From Psoroptes ovis (Eukaryota > Arthropoda > Arachnida > Sarcoptiformes > Psoroptidae): 64,000 bases of DNA. The stretch lies in NCBI GenBank assembly GCA_002943765.1, contig PQWQ01000001.1:4437501-4501500 (forward strand), in the 5' to 3' direction. A program made the translations under genes and the position numbers. Position 1 is the stretch's first letter, and each line of letters starts with the position of its first letter. Positions 1 to 14,518 of this stretch are shown here, piece after piece. The notes beneath the pieces are model-generated. The model saw only the letters and a list, made by a program, of their open reading frames with translations, did not search any database and was not told the DNA's origin.

Positions 1-68
1 TTATGATTATCGTCCATTCGATTTGTCTATTTTGTTATCTTTTAAATGTTCGAAAGAATTTTCCAGGA

Positions 69-3000
69 TCAGAAATTCCATCGAGGACCAATCGGTGATG
101 ATGATGTTGTTTGTTTGGTGAATGATGATGCACGATTAAATGATGATGATGATGATGTTGGCCTACCGCTTTGAATGCCAGCAAGTGCTGAACCATTTAA
201 ACCACTACTTCGTTTTCTTGGTCCTAATTTATAACCTTCAATACTACCGGATGACATATCGCTGCCTGCTCTACTCGGTGGTTGACTTGTTGAATGATAA
301 GATCCAGAACGGCTTGTTGGTCTACTATTTGTAGCTGTTTTAGGGCAAAATACATATTATGATTGAGACATATGATCATTTAACAATCAAACTTACGAGT
401 CATACGTTGACGTGAACGTGAACGAAACAAATCTTCATGATCATCATTATTATCATTGTTACTATAGCTTCCATATCGATAAGTGTGGGACATAGGCATA
501 CTCCGTTCGGTTTTTTCTCGGATCTAGATTCGTGGAAAAAACATATACTCAATGATTATTCAAATCTGAAAACGAAATGATTCGAAATAAGTGAAAACAT
601 TTAGAAATAAACCAGGAAAAGATAAATGAATAACACATAATCGATTTACCAGATTCGAAGATATTGGTACAGGAATTTTTGAATTTATATCATAGATTAG
701 TGGTTGATATGTATAACCATATGGTAATGGTGATGATGATGATGATGATGTTGAAAGAATATTGTTTGTTGTTTGTACTGGTAAACATCCACAATATTCA
801 TAAAAGCAATCTTTAATCAATTGCGATGCAAGAAATTATTTCGAAAGATAGAAATTGAAAAGAAAGCAAAAGAAACACATATGGGTTAGATTATGAAAGC
901 ATTTGAAAATTGATTAATTGATAAGAAATTTTTGATTGATTGATCATAAAGCAGTAGATGAAGGATGGTCATGATATAATGCAAATAAAATGAAATAAAA
1001 TTGAAAATTAATCAAAGACAAAGATGAATAAATAAGAAATAAAAAGACACCCCCTAATCACCACCAACAAGTATCATAGACATGAAAACACACACAGAGA
1101 GACAGACATACACAAAACGTTTAAAATACCTTCGATATTGGACCAGTCATCGTAATTGAACCATCTGATTGAAATGGTGATTTCGATTTGAATGGTGTCA
1201 TTGATTGACCTCTTACACTATCAGCAAGCGTAAATTGTTCACGCAATTCTACATTAGTACGACCTTTGGCTATAATTTACAATTTCATATGTAAGCCATC
1301 AAATATTTAAATATGAATTAAATAAAGCACAAAATAAAACAAAATGAAATAAATGAAAATGAAAGAACAAAATTAAAACAAATAAAATCAATAAAAATTG
1401 TCATGTCAAGTTCAAAAAATAATAAAATAAAACGAACAAATAATATTAACGACCATCAAAACTCGATATTTGTATGTTTCATTAATTAAAAATGATTAAT
1501 TATAAATTTGACTCACCTCTACAAGGATCATGTTTAAGTAGAAAATCGCTTAACGATACCCAACCACCACCAACACGTACCATTACTGTACTACGTAATA
1601 TTCGAACTAAACGAAGTTTTTGTGAATCACCAAACTATTGTTTCAAATATGAATCATTATATAAATATCAATGAATTAAAATACAAAATATAAACTTATG
1701 ACAATGAATACATACACGATATTTTCCTTCATCAATACGATATACTTTATAACGTTCAATACAAGTACATTGATCAGCTAAACGCTGTACTTCATCTTGT
1801 ATCATTTCTGATTCAGATTTAGATGTTTCCTCTATTCCATCTGGCCGATCTAATCGTAATGTATCGACATATTCTTTTTGATCAATATATCGGTCACCAT
1901 TAATATCGAAAACATTGGCCACATTTTCCATTTCAAAACGATTAGTTGTGAAACGAGAATTAATAATACCATCAATGAATTCGGATTTACTGACACGTCC
2001 ATCATTATCACGATCCATACGTTTGAACAGATCCATCATACGTGTTTTACGATTATCATTAAAATAATGAAAACGTCTACGCCAATCATCAAAATCGAAA
2101 TGTTTCATTTTTTCCACTTCACGATTATAGCTTAAACCATCTTTTAATCTTTTCATACGATCAGATACTAAACGCCATACTGAATGCCATTTATCCAACA
2201 TATGAATGGCTTTCGGATTATTGATTTCTGGTTCAAATGATGTTGTTTTAGCCATTTTCGAACCATATGAACGATATTTGGATGAACGATCTCTCGATGA
2301 TGATTGTGGTTTTTTGGCTGAATATGTTTTTATGATAAAATCTACATCTACTTTTTTATCATTCAAATCATCGATTAACCTTTGGTGTTCATCATTCAAT
2401 TTTTCCAATTCAATGACTTCATCAGGTAATGGTTGTGTTTCGAGCTCATTCAAATTCGATTCAGTAGTTGATAACCATTGATCTAATTCATTCAATAATT
2501 CGGATGCATCTTTCATTGATTTTAATTGATCATTCAAACGTTTTTCACGTTGTCTACCCCATGATTCAACTTCATCCCAACGTGATTGTATAATTGTTAT
2601 CCAATGTTTAATCACAGGGAATGCATTTGGATGTGCACGTGTTAAAATATCATTTGCTAATTCTAATGTTGAATTTTTTTCACGTTCTTTCAGTTGCATT
2701 TCACGAACAAAATTTTCATGTTCACGTATTTGTTGTTGTACAACTGATTCACTATCCGGTAATGGACCAGCAAAACGTAATTTAAGTTCAGCATCCGACA
2801 GCCAGCCAAGCAATGAATGTACAGCTTTATGCAATTGATTCGCTAATTTCAATGCATCGTCTAATCGTTCTTGTTTTTGTTGCATCATTCGCTCGATTTC
2901 ACTCCATTTTTCTTCCAATGTTTCCATTTGTTTACCGATTTGTCTTGAATCTTCAGGATTAGCCGATTTCATCAAATCGGCGGCTGTTTTACGAACAAAT

Positions 3001-6000
3001 TGCATATTTTTTTCACGTGATTTAAAATCATCAATGAAATTTCGATGATCATCAATCAATGTATTCACTGTATCCAAATCACCATGTACTGGTTGATCAA
3101 ATGCTAATATTTGTTTTGCTTTCTCCAGCCATTCAATCAATGCAAGTATAGCATCTTTAAATTGACCAGAAAACAATAATGCTTCTTCAAGTTTACGTTG
3201 CTTGTCGACAGATTTTTGACACACAGCATTCCATTTATTTTTCAATTCATCTAACATATCTTGTAGAATTGGTGAATCATCTTTCGGTGCTTTATCTTTC
3301 AAACTTTTACCGAAACGCATCGTTGAATCATAAGCCGATTGCTTACCACCCAATTGTCGTTGAAATTCTTTGTGTCGATATAAAGTTTGCTTAATTAAAT
3401 CAGGGTTATTACCCATCGGTTCAATGCTATCGAGTGTTCGTTCAGCATCATCTAACCATCTGATTAAATCGGACCATGAATCATGGAATTCTTTAGCTTC
3501 TTTGAAGCCATGATCAAGATTTCTGGCACGTTCAGCTGTTTTTGTCAATACTTTTTCCCATCTTAATTGAACACTTGATAAAAGATTTTTAATCAAAATG
3601 ACATCTTGTTTTTGGCTAAAATATTTAAGATGTGTTCCTTTTTTGTCCAAATTCAACATTGTTTCACGATGTTGTCCGATATCTTTTTGAAATTGTTTAT
3701 GTTCTTCAATTTGTTTCAATACATGTTCCAATACACGACTTACTGGTTTCAATGAGTTCAAATATTTTTCAGCCGATGTTAACCAATCGACAAATTCTTG
3801 TAAAGCTTCATGGAATTCTGTTGCTTCTTTCAGTGCGATTTCCAATTTAATTTTGCGATCATTTGCACGATTCAATATGTTTTCCCATTTGTTTTGTAGA
3901 TTTTTCAAATTCTGATGCAAATGTACAGCTTGATCTTCTTTGGCTTTCGATACATAATCATAACCATTTTGCAATAATGTTTCGACTTTATGCCGGTTCA
4001 TATCTAATTCATTATAAATTTCCATGAATCGATTCAATTGTTCACGTGCAGTTTCGGGCAAACCACCGACCGGTTTCGATGTACTGATCAATTGATCCAT
4101 TTCATTCAGCCAAGCCATCATATCTTGTATATCTTGAGCTAATGATTGTGATTTGCGTAAACAATCTTCCAATTCATTGGTACGATTATTAGCTTTTTCA
4201 ATCAATTGATTCCAACGATCATTCAAATGATTCAATTTATTCTTAGTGTTTCTGGCATTTTCTGAGCCAATTTCTGAATCAATCAAATGTCGGCCAACTT
4301 TATTCAATTGATCGACATTTGCTTGATGTGCATTGATATCATTCAACAATACTTTATGTTTGGCCAATTCAAGTTCAATGACTTGTGGATCAGCATAAAT
4401 AATTCCACCTTCATCCAATATTTTCTCGATTTTAGCAATCCATGCCAATAATTCATCTAATGAATGTTGAAATTGTCCTAATTTCAATAATGCATTATCT
4501 AAATCACTTTGACGATCGTTGATATTTTTCAACAGCTGTTTCCATCGTTTATTAATATCATTAACAGTATCACGTATACCTTTAGCTTGATTGCTAGGTA
4601 TACGATCCAACAATTCATGTGCCATACGATTCAATGTTTCCACGTCGACCATATGTGGATCGACCCAATTTTTGAAATTTTTCAAATCAATTATTTGTCT
4701 CTTAACTTCATCAATATCGGCAGCGATCGGTCCTAATCTATCGAATTTCTTTTCAGCATCATTCAAGAATTTTTGAAGATTGCGCATTTTTTCATGGAAA
4801 TCCATTGCTTTTTCCATTGCATCAATGAGATTCTTTTCACGTTTCGCATACAAACTTGTTACATTATCCCATGCATTGTCTAAATCTTCAATTTGTTTCC
4901 GAACTTCAGGACGATCTGGCTCACCACATACTTTTATCAAATCTTTGCCCACTTGTTTACATTGTTCAACACGTGGCCGTGTACGATCCATATCATGTTT
5001 AATTTCCGACAATATATCTTGTTGTCTTTGTATTTTTTCCGGTTCAATCGCCGGCGGTTCTTGTGATTCTAATGCATCTTCAAGATCTTTGATTGCACGT
5101 ATAACATCATTCAATTCACTCCAAAATTGTTTAGCCAAGCGTAATGCATCATCCAAACAATCACCACGTTCATTTGCCATACGATTAATATCATCCCATA
5201 GATCATTTAATCGATCTAATTTATTTTTGATATCACGTATAGCAGGTTCATCTGAACGACCAGCTTTACTGATGATTTCTTTAGCATTATTCTTCACTGC
5301 ATTGAATGCATCTTCACGTTTTCTTAAATCATCCAATATTGCATTATTATCACTGATTTGTTCTTTAATTTTCGGTACATGAGCCGAAATCGGTTCAGCA
5401 TTTTTCAATTGATCAGCAGTATTGTTCAATGCATTCAACATGCCATCCAATTTATCGGTGAACAATGATGTTGCTTGCAATGCATTTTCCAAATCATTTT
5501 GTCGTTGACGTAATGCATTCTTCAACCGATTATAACGTTCATTATCATCGTCCATAATTTGTTTGATTTGTTGAATGTCAGATTTTTTCTGCAATAAACC
5601 AATCAATTCATCACCAGTTTTATTCAATCGTTCAAACAATGATTTATTAGCTTTCAATTGTTGTATTAAACGTTTGGTCGTTTCTTGTTGTTTGCGGATT
5701 TGTTCAACATAAATCGATGGCTGTGATAACATTTGCACTTCATTTTCAATTTCATCTAAAAATTGTACAATTTCATTATGTGTTTCGAAGAAATGTTCAA
5801 CCAACGGTAATGCATGTTCAATTGCATTGAGACGATCTTGACATAATTGTGCAACATGGTTAGCTAAATCTTTCAATTCTTCGGTTTTATTACTGATGTT
5901 GATTAATTCATCATTAATTTTCATTGAATCACGTAACAATTTCTTAACTTTATTCACAACATCACGTACACGTTGTCGTTGTTGAGTGATATCATCATTC

Positions 6001-9000
6001 AATGATTTTACTTCACGTAATAATACCAATAATTGTTCATAATTGGATGTAATCGGTTCAGCTTCCAACAATTGTCGCTCAGTATCTTTGAACCAATCGA
6101 ATAATTCATCAATATCAATATTCAATGCTTCATTTTGTTCTCGCATCAATCGTAATTTTTCACTTCTACGTTGTAATTGATCAACAATCGAATCAAAACG
6201 TTTATTACATTTTGATATCAAATTATTTATGATCGATGAACCTTGACCAGGTGATGTACGAGCAAATTCATCGCCAACATTATTTACCGTGTCCAATAAA
6301 CGTCGTTTCGATTGTACATCAGATTCAAGACTATCAATTATTTCATTTTGTTTCGATATTGGTAATGAATCTAGTTGATTCAATTTATTTTCAGCCATAT
6401 CCATCCAATCATTTAATTCATTAAATGCTTCATAGAATTTTTTAGCCAAATTCATTGCCGAACGTATTTGTTCATATTTATCATTGAATGATTGTTTCAA
6501 ATCATTGAATTTATTTTCCAATGTTTCCACTTTTTGTCGTATAAACATTGAATCATTTGTCGAATATTGTTTCGATAATTGTTGCCCGTCGCTTGAAAAA
6601 TCATCAATTTCACGTTCATATTGAACAATTTGTCGACTGAAATGTTCTAAATCATCAAGTTGATCTTTCAATTTATCCATATTGACATTCGGTGTTTTAT
6701 GTCTTTGTAATTTAGATTCAGCATCGGCAATCCATTTTGAATGTTTATCAAAATTCGATAGAAACAATGAAATTTGTTTCGATGCATCTTGCAATTGTTT
6801 TTGTAATTGATCACTATCTTCAACTAATTTTGCATATTTTTCAATCACCTCAGACAACTTGTCTGCTATCAATTTACCTTCATCATCTGATCTTATTAAA
6901 TGTATTAATCGTTGTGCTATGCTTGATAAATTTTTGAAATCTTTTTGTTTACCAACCACTTCTTGATGGAAGCTTTGATGTTCACTGATTCGACGATTTA
7001 ATTTATTCGGTTCAATCGAGAATGCTTGTAATGATGTCAATTTACGTACACTTGATTCTAACCATTCTTGTAATGGAACAATTTTTTCAGAAAATTCTTT
7101 GGCCAATGGAAGTATATCTTCAAGCATTTTCATACGTTCATCACAATTATTCATCAATTTATTGAAACGACGATTAACATCGGTTAATTGTTTTTCAATT
7201 TGATTACGTTCAACACGATCTAAATTATTCATCAAAGCACGACCTAATTCTTGAAGATTATCAATACTTTCTTGACGATCGGTCAATGTTTTTTTCAAAT
7301 ATTTTTGTTCTTGTATTTGTGCTTTCAAAGCAACAAAATCCGATGATGGTGGTTTTTGTTTTGCGACCATTTCTTCGGTTTCGCTAAGCCATTTTTCAAC
7401 ATTTCGTAATGCATCTTCAAATCTACCGGCCTGTAAGAAAGCGGCTTCAAGATTTTTTTCACGGTCTTGAACCTTTTCTTTCAGATTATTCCATGTATCA
7501 TTTTGTTTTTCTAAATCTTTTTCCACTGACGAAACATCACCACCATGCAGAGCTGTTTGTATTAATTCACTTCCATTTCGGTTCACTTCATCAACTTGTT
7601 TCTGCAATGGTTCAACACGATTTTGTACGAATGATTGCAGCTCTCTTTGTTGCTGACGAATGGTTTCAACATCACGACTAATCGGTTTAAAATTATCAAT
7701 TTCTTTCAACAAATCTTTGATTGTTTTCATATTTTGATTAATCAAATCGTTGAATCGTTTCAATTGATCCAAAACATTTTCCAAATCTTTCATACGATTA
7801 TCGCTACGGTCTTTGACTCGATCATATTTTCGATGTAAATTATCCAATTGATTTCGTAAACCTGTTTCATCGGCAGCGAAACCTTTAATGATTAAATCTT
7901 CACACGTTCGATCAGCTTCACGAAGATTATCATATACTTTTGATAATTTTACATTGAAATCTTTCATTTCTTCGATTTGCATTTGAACCACTTGTATTTT
8001 GCGACCGATCGGTGCCATTTTATCCAATTTTTCTTCCAATGCATTCAAATCTTTTTGAATAGCTGAAAGATCATTGTTGAATTTTTGTATTGCACCCGAT
8101 GCTTTCTGTAAACCACGATGACGATCAGCTAAATTATCATTCAATTTATTGTAACGATCATCGAAATTTTGCAAATCATCACGAATCGGCTTGGAATCGG
8201 CATCTGGTCCAGCTTCATCGATAATATTGAAACCAACTTTTTTCAATTTATCCAAATCATCTGCCAATTTTTTCGAATCATCCATCAATGATTCTAATTT
8301 TTCCAATTGTTTTGGATCTTTATCACTTAATTGATTCAATTTATCATTTAATCGATCAAGATTGTGATTTAAATCTTTAGCTTTATCATCATAATTGTTC
8401 AATTGTTGCAATAAATTTTCAACTTCACGTAATTTGCTGTCGATTTCCCGTTGAAGATTATTCCAACGTTTTTTCAAATCATTCAATTGTTCACGTATCA
8501 CTTCAGTATCAATATCAGCAGTAGATATAAGATTTTCACCTAATGAACAAATTGTTTCATATTCTGAACTATGTCGTGAAATGTCACTTTTTAGAGCCTG
8601 TTAAAATGTGGAAGAGAAAATTTTTAAAAACTTTCACGAACAAGTTGATCACACATTCTTACCTGTATTTCACGTAATTTCTTTTCCATTTCTTGTTTGG
8701 TCAATACAAGTCCTTCGAATCGTTGCAAACGATTTTCAGTTTGTGTTAACCATGGTAAAAATGCATTCATAGCATTACGATATTTTGTACTGATGTCTAA
8801 ACATTTTTGCAATTTTGTATGTTGAACAGTTGCTTCATCTTTCAATTGATTGTATTGACGTCTCAATTGTTCAATTTTTGTTCTTATTTGATTTTGATCA
8901 CTTGGTCGACTAAGACGATGCATTAATTCATCACCTTTTTGATTCAGAATATGTATTTCATGTTCTTTGTCCAACACTTCACGATATAATGGTTCAAATT

Positions 9001-12000
9001 GATCAATTTGTTTCAATAATTTTTCATGTATTGCTGATACTTTGAATTCTTTCAATAATCTATTCTGCATATTTCGTAACCAATCCTGTATTGCATTACA
9101 ATCGAAAAAGAAATCTTTATCTTCTTTCAATGCCGATTGTAATTCAGCTTTTTTATCGCTTATTTTCTGGCTTAAATCATCATAAAATTTTCTAAGACCA
9201 TCAACACGACCACGTACTTCATTCTTCGAACCATTATCCGTTAATAATTCACATAATTTTTGACATGAACGATCACAATCAGCAATATTTGGACGTTGTG
9301 ATTCTAATGATTCTTCCAAATGTGATAATTTCAATAATTTTTCATCATTATCTGCACCAGAATCGACAATATTATCAAAATCATCCGATATTTTATGTAA
9401 TGCAGCCAATAAACGATCATATTTTTGTTGAAATTCATTTGCAGCATCTTTCACTGCCAATAAATCTTTTTCACGTTCAGAAAGAATGTTTGTCAATTTA
9501 TTCCATTTATCATGTATTGTTTGTTGTTTATCATGAATAGATCGATATTGGCTATCACTACGATCTAAACGTTCCAATAATGAATCGGCAAATTTATCAA
9601 TTTTAGTCAATTTAGGACCATGTGATGCAAATTCTTCATTCAATTGTTGTGTTTGTTGTAATTGTTGCGCAAGTTTTTGTGGTTCAGAACAAATCGGTTC
9701 CAATCTGGTGATGATTTTTTCTTTTTGATTCAACCAACGTAAAAATTCATCAGCCAATTCATGCTATTTGAAATCGAAAAACATTAAATTAATAAATTTA
9801 ACCGAAACAATCACTCTCATTCACAAAAAAAAACAAACAAAAATTAAAGATTTTGTGTAAAAGATTCAAGTTTCATCTTCAGAAAGATGAATTATTTTAA
9901 ATAAAAATTCTCACCTCGATCGGTTGTAAATGTTCCGCTAAAGAATCAGTTTGCAGTGTTGGAACATTTTCAACATTATCACAAGTCATTAATGGAAATG
10001 ATGAGGAAATAATATCGACAGGAAAATTGTAATTATTATTATCAACATCATAAGGATGTGATTCTAAATTTGATTGTTTGTTAATGATTTCAGAATCAGA
10101 ATTAGTATTATTATCATTGTTAGTAGTTGATTGATTTGAATTGGAAAAATCATCTGGAAACAATGATTCCGGTGGTTGTTGCTGCTGCTGAGATTGCTGT
10201 AACATTTGATCTTGTATTGTCGCTGAAGGTTGCTGAGCAGGTAATAGGGTAGTTTCATTAATACTATCATTATAAGATTTTGAAGTCGGGTAATAAATAG
10301 GCGTCGATTCATCATCTATCACATTATATGGAATGTTTTGAATTGTTTCAATATTATCATTATCAGGTTCGATAATATTCGAATGATAATATATTGGATT
10401 ATTTTCATCACAAATTATATCAGTATCGGATTTATCTGTAACCGATTGACTTGCAACTTCTTCAACATCTTCAACATCATCATCACTGAAAGCACGATCA
10501 ATAGGATGATGTTCAATATCGGTTGAACATTCGAATCTAATCAATGGTAGATTATCGATAATTCTTTGTTCATCAATCAATTTAGGTTCCGATGTTTTTC
10601 GCAATATAAATGTCTGATTTTTTACATCAGTTTCATAAATACGATTCACAACAATTTCAGATTGATTATTTGGGGTTGTTTTAGATTTAATATTTTCAAT
10701 AATATTAATTGATGATTGATTTAAATTTTTACATTCATGTAATTCACTGTTCAACGGTACATGCGATAATGTTGATGTGGTTATTTTTTGTTGATATTTT
10801 TGAACAGGTATTGAAGTCGATGTTGATGATGGTGGATAATGATGAATTCGATTAATGAATGATATTTTTGTCGATTGTTGTTGTTGTTGTTCTGAATTGT
10901 TACCATTATCCACTTCATCAATAATATTATTATCATCTTCAATAATCACATTTTTAGCATCAATGTTAGTCGGATTAGATGAAAATATCAAAGTAGAATT
11001 ATGACTTTTAATTATTGAATTGTTATTGTTAATAATACCAGGAAATTGATCATAAGTCTTGATAGTGATAGTCGTTGGCTATATTTTGATAGAATTTTTT
11101 TTTCAAAGAAATTTCAAAGATTGTTTATGTTTCAAGGAATTATTCGAGAGTTTAGTATAAATAAAAAGGTTTAAAAAACAATTTGATTATTAAAAAATGA
11201 ATTATTATTTCGAAGAAAAAAAATATTCTCATGATAAAATATAGAATGACTTACGAATTCACGTAATTTTGAATCATCATCTTGTAATTGATTCAAAAGA
11301 CCAAGGATACGATTCAATAATGATTGATAATCATTATTCAATTGTTTCAATTCTTGTTCAACATATTCAGCACCATTCATTGTTTTTGTACGTTTACTCA
11401 TCAAATCAATGTTTCGATTATATTCTTGAATTTTTTCACGATAATTTTTCAATTTCGCATCATAAATACGTGCTTCTTTCATAAATCTTGCACCTAAATG
11501 ATTTGTTTCTTCTATTGACATTTTATGTGATGATGCTTCATCATAAAGTTGCTATACGATTGATAGAAAAGGGAATTGAATAATTTCGAAAACGAATCAA
11601 TGATTTAATTTACCTTGGCATTTTTCAACTCTTTACGTCTGACATAATCATCAACAATTTGATTCATTTGTTTAATCCATTCGGTTTCTTTCGACATTTT
11701 TGTACGATAAGCATTCAATAATTCGGTACATGATTCAAGTGATTTAATTCTATTATGTGGGAGAAAAATCGATAATGAAAAAATCAATTTGAATGAAAAT
11801 TTAAATTGAAAAGAAACAAACCTTTCCATTGATTGTGTTGCAATATCTTCCCATCTTCGATTCAATATCTTCACATCTTGTTCAAGTTGATCAATATCAG
11901 GATGTCTTGATGTACGTTGTGGACGATTACGTTCAACAATATTACGTATTTTCGATACATTCGATAGCAGTTTTTCAAAACTTGCTTGATGTTTGATTAC

Positions 12001-14518
12001 TTTTGAATGTACTTGTCGTAATTCATCAAATACTGTACGTAATTGCTCAATTTCAGCCGACATATCGGTTGCATTTGATAATACACTTTCTAATTTACAG
12101 ATCATATTTGTTGCATCACAAATGTCAAGCAATATGATTCGAATGGCATCCAATTGTTGTACATAACTGTCCGAATATTTCCATATATTTTGCCATAATT
12201 CAATTAATGCTTCATATTTTGATTGTGATGCAGCATTTTTAGTCGGTAATTTTGTATATTCACGTTTAACTTTTTCAACATCAGGTTCAAATTGTTTGGT
12301 TTCAATTTCAAATTCTTTATGTTCAATAGCTAAACGATCAATATCTTTGATTTGTTTTGGGATTGGTTCTTGTAATTTTTTCATTATTTTTCGTTCCTGT
12401 TCACGCAATTTTTCCATTAATGCTGATACATAATCCGAAAATACTTGATGTATTTTTTGTATTGATTTATCTTGTAATGCACCAAATATACGTTCATTGA
12501 ATTCAATATTCAATGCTTGATGACGTTCATGTAATGATTTAACCTGATCATATAATTCTTTAGCTTTAGGATAGTGTTGATCAATCAAATAATTAGCATC
12601 ATTCATCATCATATCGATACGTTTTTCTTCGAATCTAAGCTCTTTTTGTATTTGTTCGATTGCCTTTTCATTTGGTTCGGAATGTTGTATGCGTTTTTGT
12701 AGATCAACAATCGCATATTCGATGGTGGTTAATTTTTTGTCACATTCATCAATGTTTTTTCGTAATTTATTAGCCAATTGTTCCAGGTCTTCCAATTTTG
12801 ACATGTAATCTTTGATATCACGATCACGTTCTTGATAAGCAAGCAACATGTCTTTCCATTTGTGTTCAATACTTTCCGGTTTAATATCATCATCGATACG
12901 TACTGGTAATGCCAGTGCCATTTCCAATATTTGTTTATATGATTCATTCAATTGTTGTTTTTCTTTAAATTTTGGTGGTATCTCTTCTTGTCTGAAGCGT
13001 ACTGTTTCATCATGAATACGTTTCATTTCTTTCAATGATGGACTAAATGATCGATCATTCAAACGTTTACAACTGTCATCGATCCATTTCACTAATTTTT
13101 TAGCCGATGTTTTATATTCTTCAATACGTTTGATACGTTCTTTATCTAATAATGGATTATTTTCCGGTGGTTCAGGGAACAATTCATATAATGATGAAAT
13201 ATATGTTATCAATGATTTTTCATCTGGATTCGGATAAACATCTTCAGGATCTAATAATTTTGTTACACCCAAATCATTTTCAGCGATGGTGAATGCATGA
13301 TCTAAATTTTCTATTGCTGTTCTTGAACGACATGAACGATAATCAAGTAGATCAGGTCTATAAAAAAGTGAAATAAATTAAAAATTAATGAATTATAAAT
13401 TAAATGAAAAATTTGAAATTAATCTCATACCGATTACGATGTAAAATAGCATTAAATGCTAATCCATCTTTCCAACTATGTGTAAAGTCTTTAACATTAA
13501 CATCAGGATAGCCTTGTGTTGTTTTTCTTGCCCATTTAAGTAATGCTTCTTTGAATGATATTGTATCATCATAAAGTATAATATCCGAAAGCTATTTAGT
13601 GTGAAGGAAAAAAACGTTGAAAATTATGAATTTTAATTATTTTTTGAAAAGTTTAATATTTTCGAAAGGAAAAAATCATATTTCCTTATGAATGAATGAA
13701 TAAAACATACTTGAAAATGAAGAATTATTGTCCATATTAGACCTAAGGTTAGTTTTGGATTACCATCGACAATATCATCGGCACGTATATTTACAAGTTT
13801 AATCTAAAATATTTGATTAAATGATTTAATTAGAAAATTATTTTAACTGAGCATAAAATATTCAACAAATATTCACTTACATTACGATTTTTTAAAAATT
13901 GTAAACAAGTTCGAACATTTTGTAAATGATGTACACGTAATTTTCCTTTTTCTTTTGGTAATGTTTCACCTGATAATATTTCTAATAATGCAATCAAATT
14001 ACTACCATCACGTAGATCTTCGAATAGATCGACAACACCTTTGGTTACCTTTTAATCATAATCGATGATAAATGAATTATTTATTGAATTATCAGCCTCA
14101 AATCATTGATAATGAAAAATGAGAATAAATTGAAATATCACTTACTTTAATCAAATGTTTATTAACCCATTTGGTAAAAGTTTTCTTCTGTATAGCATCA
14201 CGCTCATCTGTTCATTTGTAATGGAAAAACCGAGAAAAAACACAAAATTAGATAATTATGGACATGATAATCAGATAATTTAGGTGTAAAATTAAGTGGA
14301 AAAATCAAATTCAATTGAAATTAAATAGTAAAATCTAAAATTTAAAAACCACAATACACGCCTTTATGTTTATTAACACTTGTTTCATATTCTTTCACCG
14401 CTTCTTCCATATTCATATTATGATCATATTCACAATAACCATTATTATTTAAATTATCATTATGATTACTGCTATGATGGTGATGATGATGATGATGGTG
14501 ATGTTCATAATATTCCAT
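69..14518 (-). CDS. shot: Spectraplakin (Short stop / MACF1 / dystonin type), main coding body
   Basis: This is a giant cytolinker joining F-actin to microtubules. Reading leftwards, tandem CH domains lie at 14207-13357 (motif KKTFTKWVNKHLIK) and continue into a plakin-type region (13357-11255). A 388-codon disordered Asn/Ser/Gln-rich exon (9915-11078) follows, then a long spectrin-repeat rod. Two EF hands have 12-residue loops (DRDNDGRVSKSE, DINGDRYIDQKE), and the GAS2 microtubule-binding domain carries VRVGGGWVSLSDFL and DPCRAKGRTN across three exons. The tail is Ser/Arg-rich and ends at a TGA at 69-71. Exons that join in phase are 69-334, 397-523, 1130-1269, 1517-1634, 1716-8597, 8663-9763, 9915-11078, 11255-11551, 11614-11749, 11822-13357, 13431-13591, 13711-13803, 13881-14048 and 14146-14207, about 4083 codons before any first exon. 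I see no plakin (plectin) repeats. A frame at 650-810 may be a cassette exon, but its acceptor phase does not fit. Alternative first exons are listed separately. Confidence 0.95.
14362..14518 (-). CDS. shot: Candidate local first exon of the spectraplakin (His-rich N-terminus)
   Basis: An ATG at 14518 opens about 52 codons starting MEYYEH followed by a His run encoded by a CAT microsatellite, then an acidic, Asn-rich stretch. It lies just upstream of the first CH exon (14146-14207). Joining in frame with the CAG acceptor needs either a non-canonical GC donor after NKHK, giving NKHK-DERDAIQ, or the downstream GTGTAT donor paired with an acceptor four bases later, giving NKHKG-RDAIQ. Both read through, so the exon is plausible but the exact junction is uncertain. 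Confidence 0.5.

Noticed and set aside
4780..5382. 200-codon open frame on the plus strand, Ser/Arg-rich
   Set aside because: It is the antisense of the spectrin-repeat exon; the minus strand has clear homology and the long open frame is a shadow.
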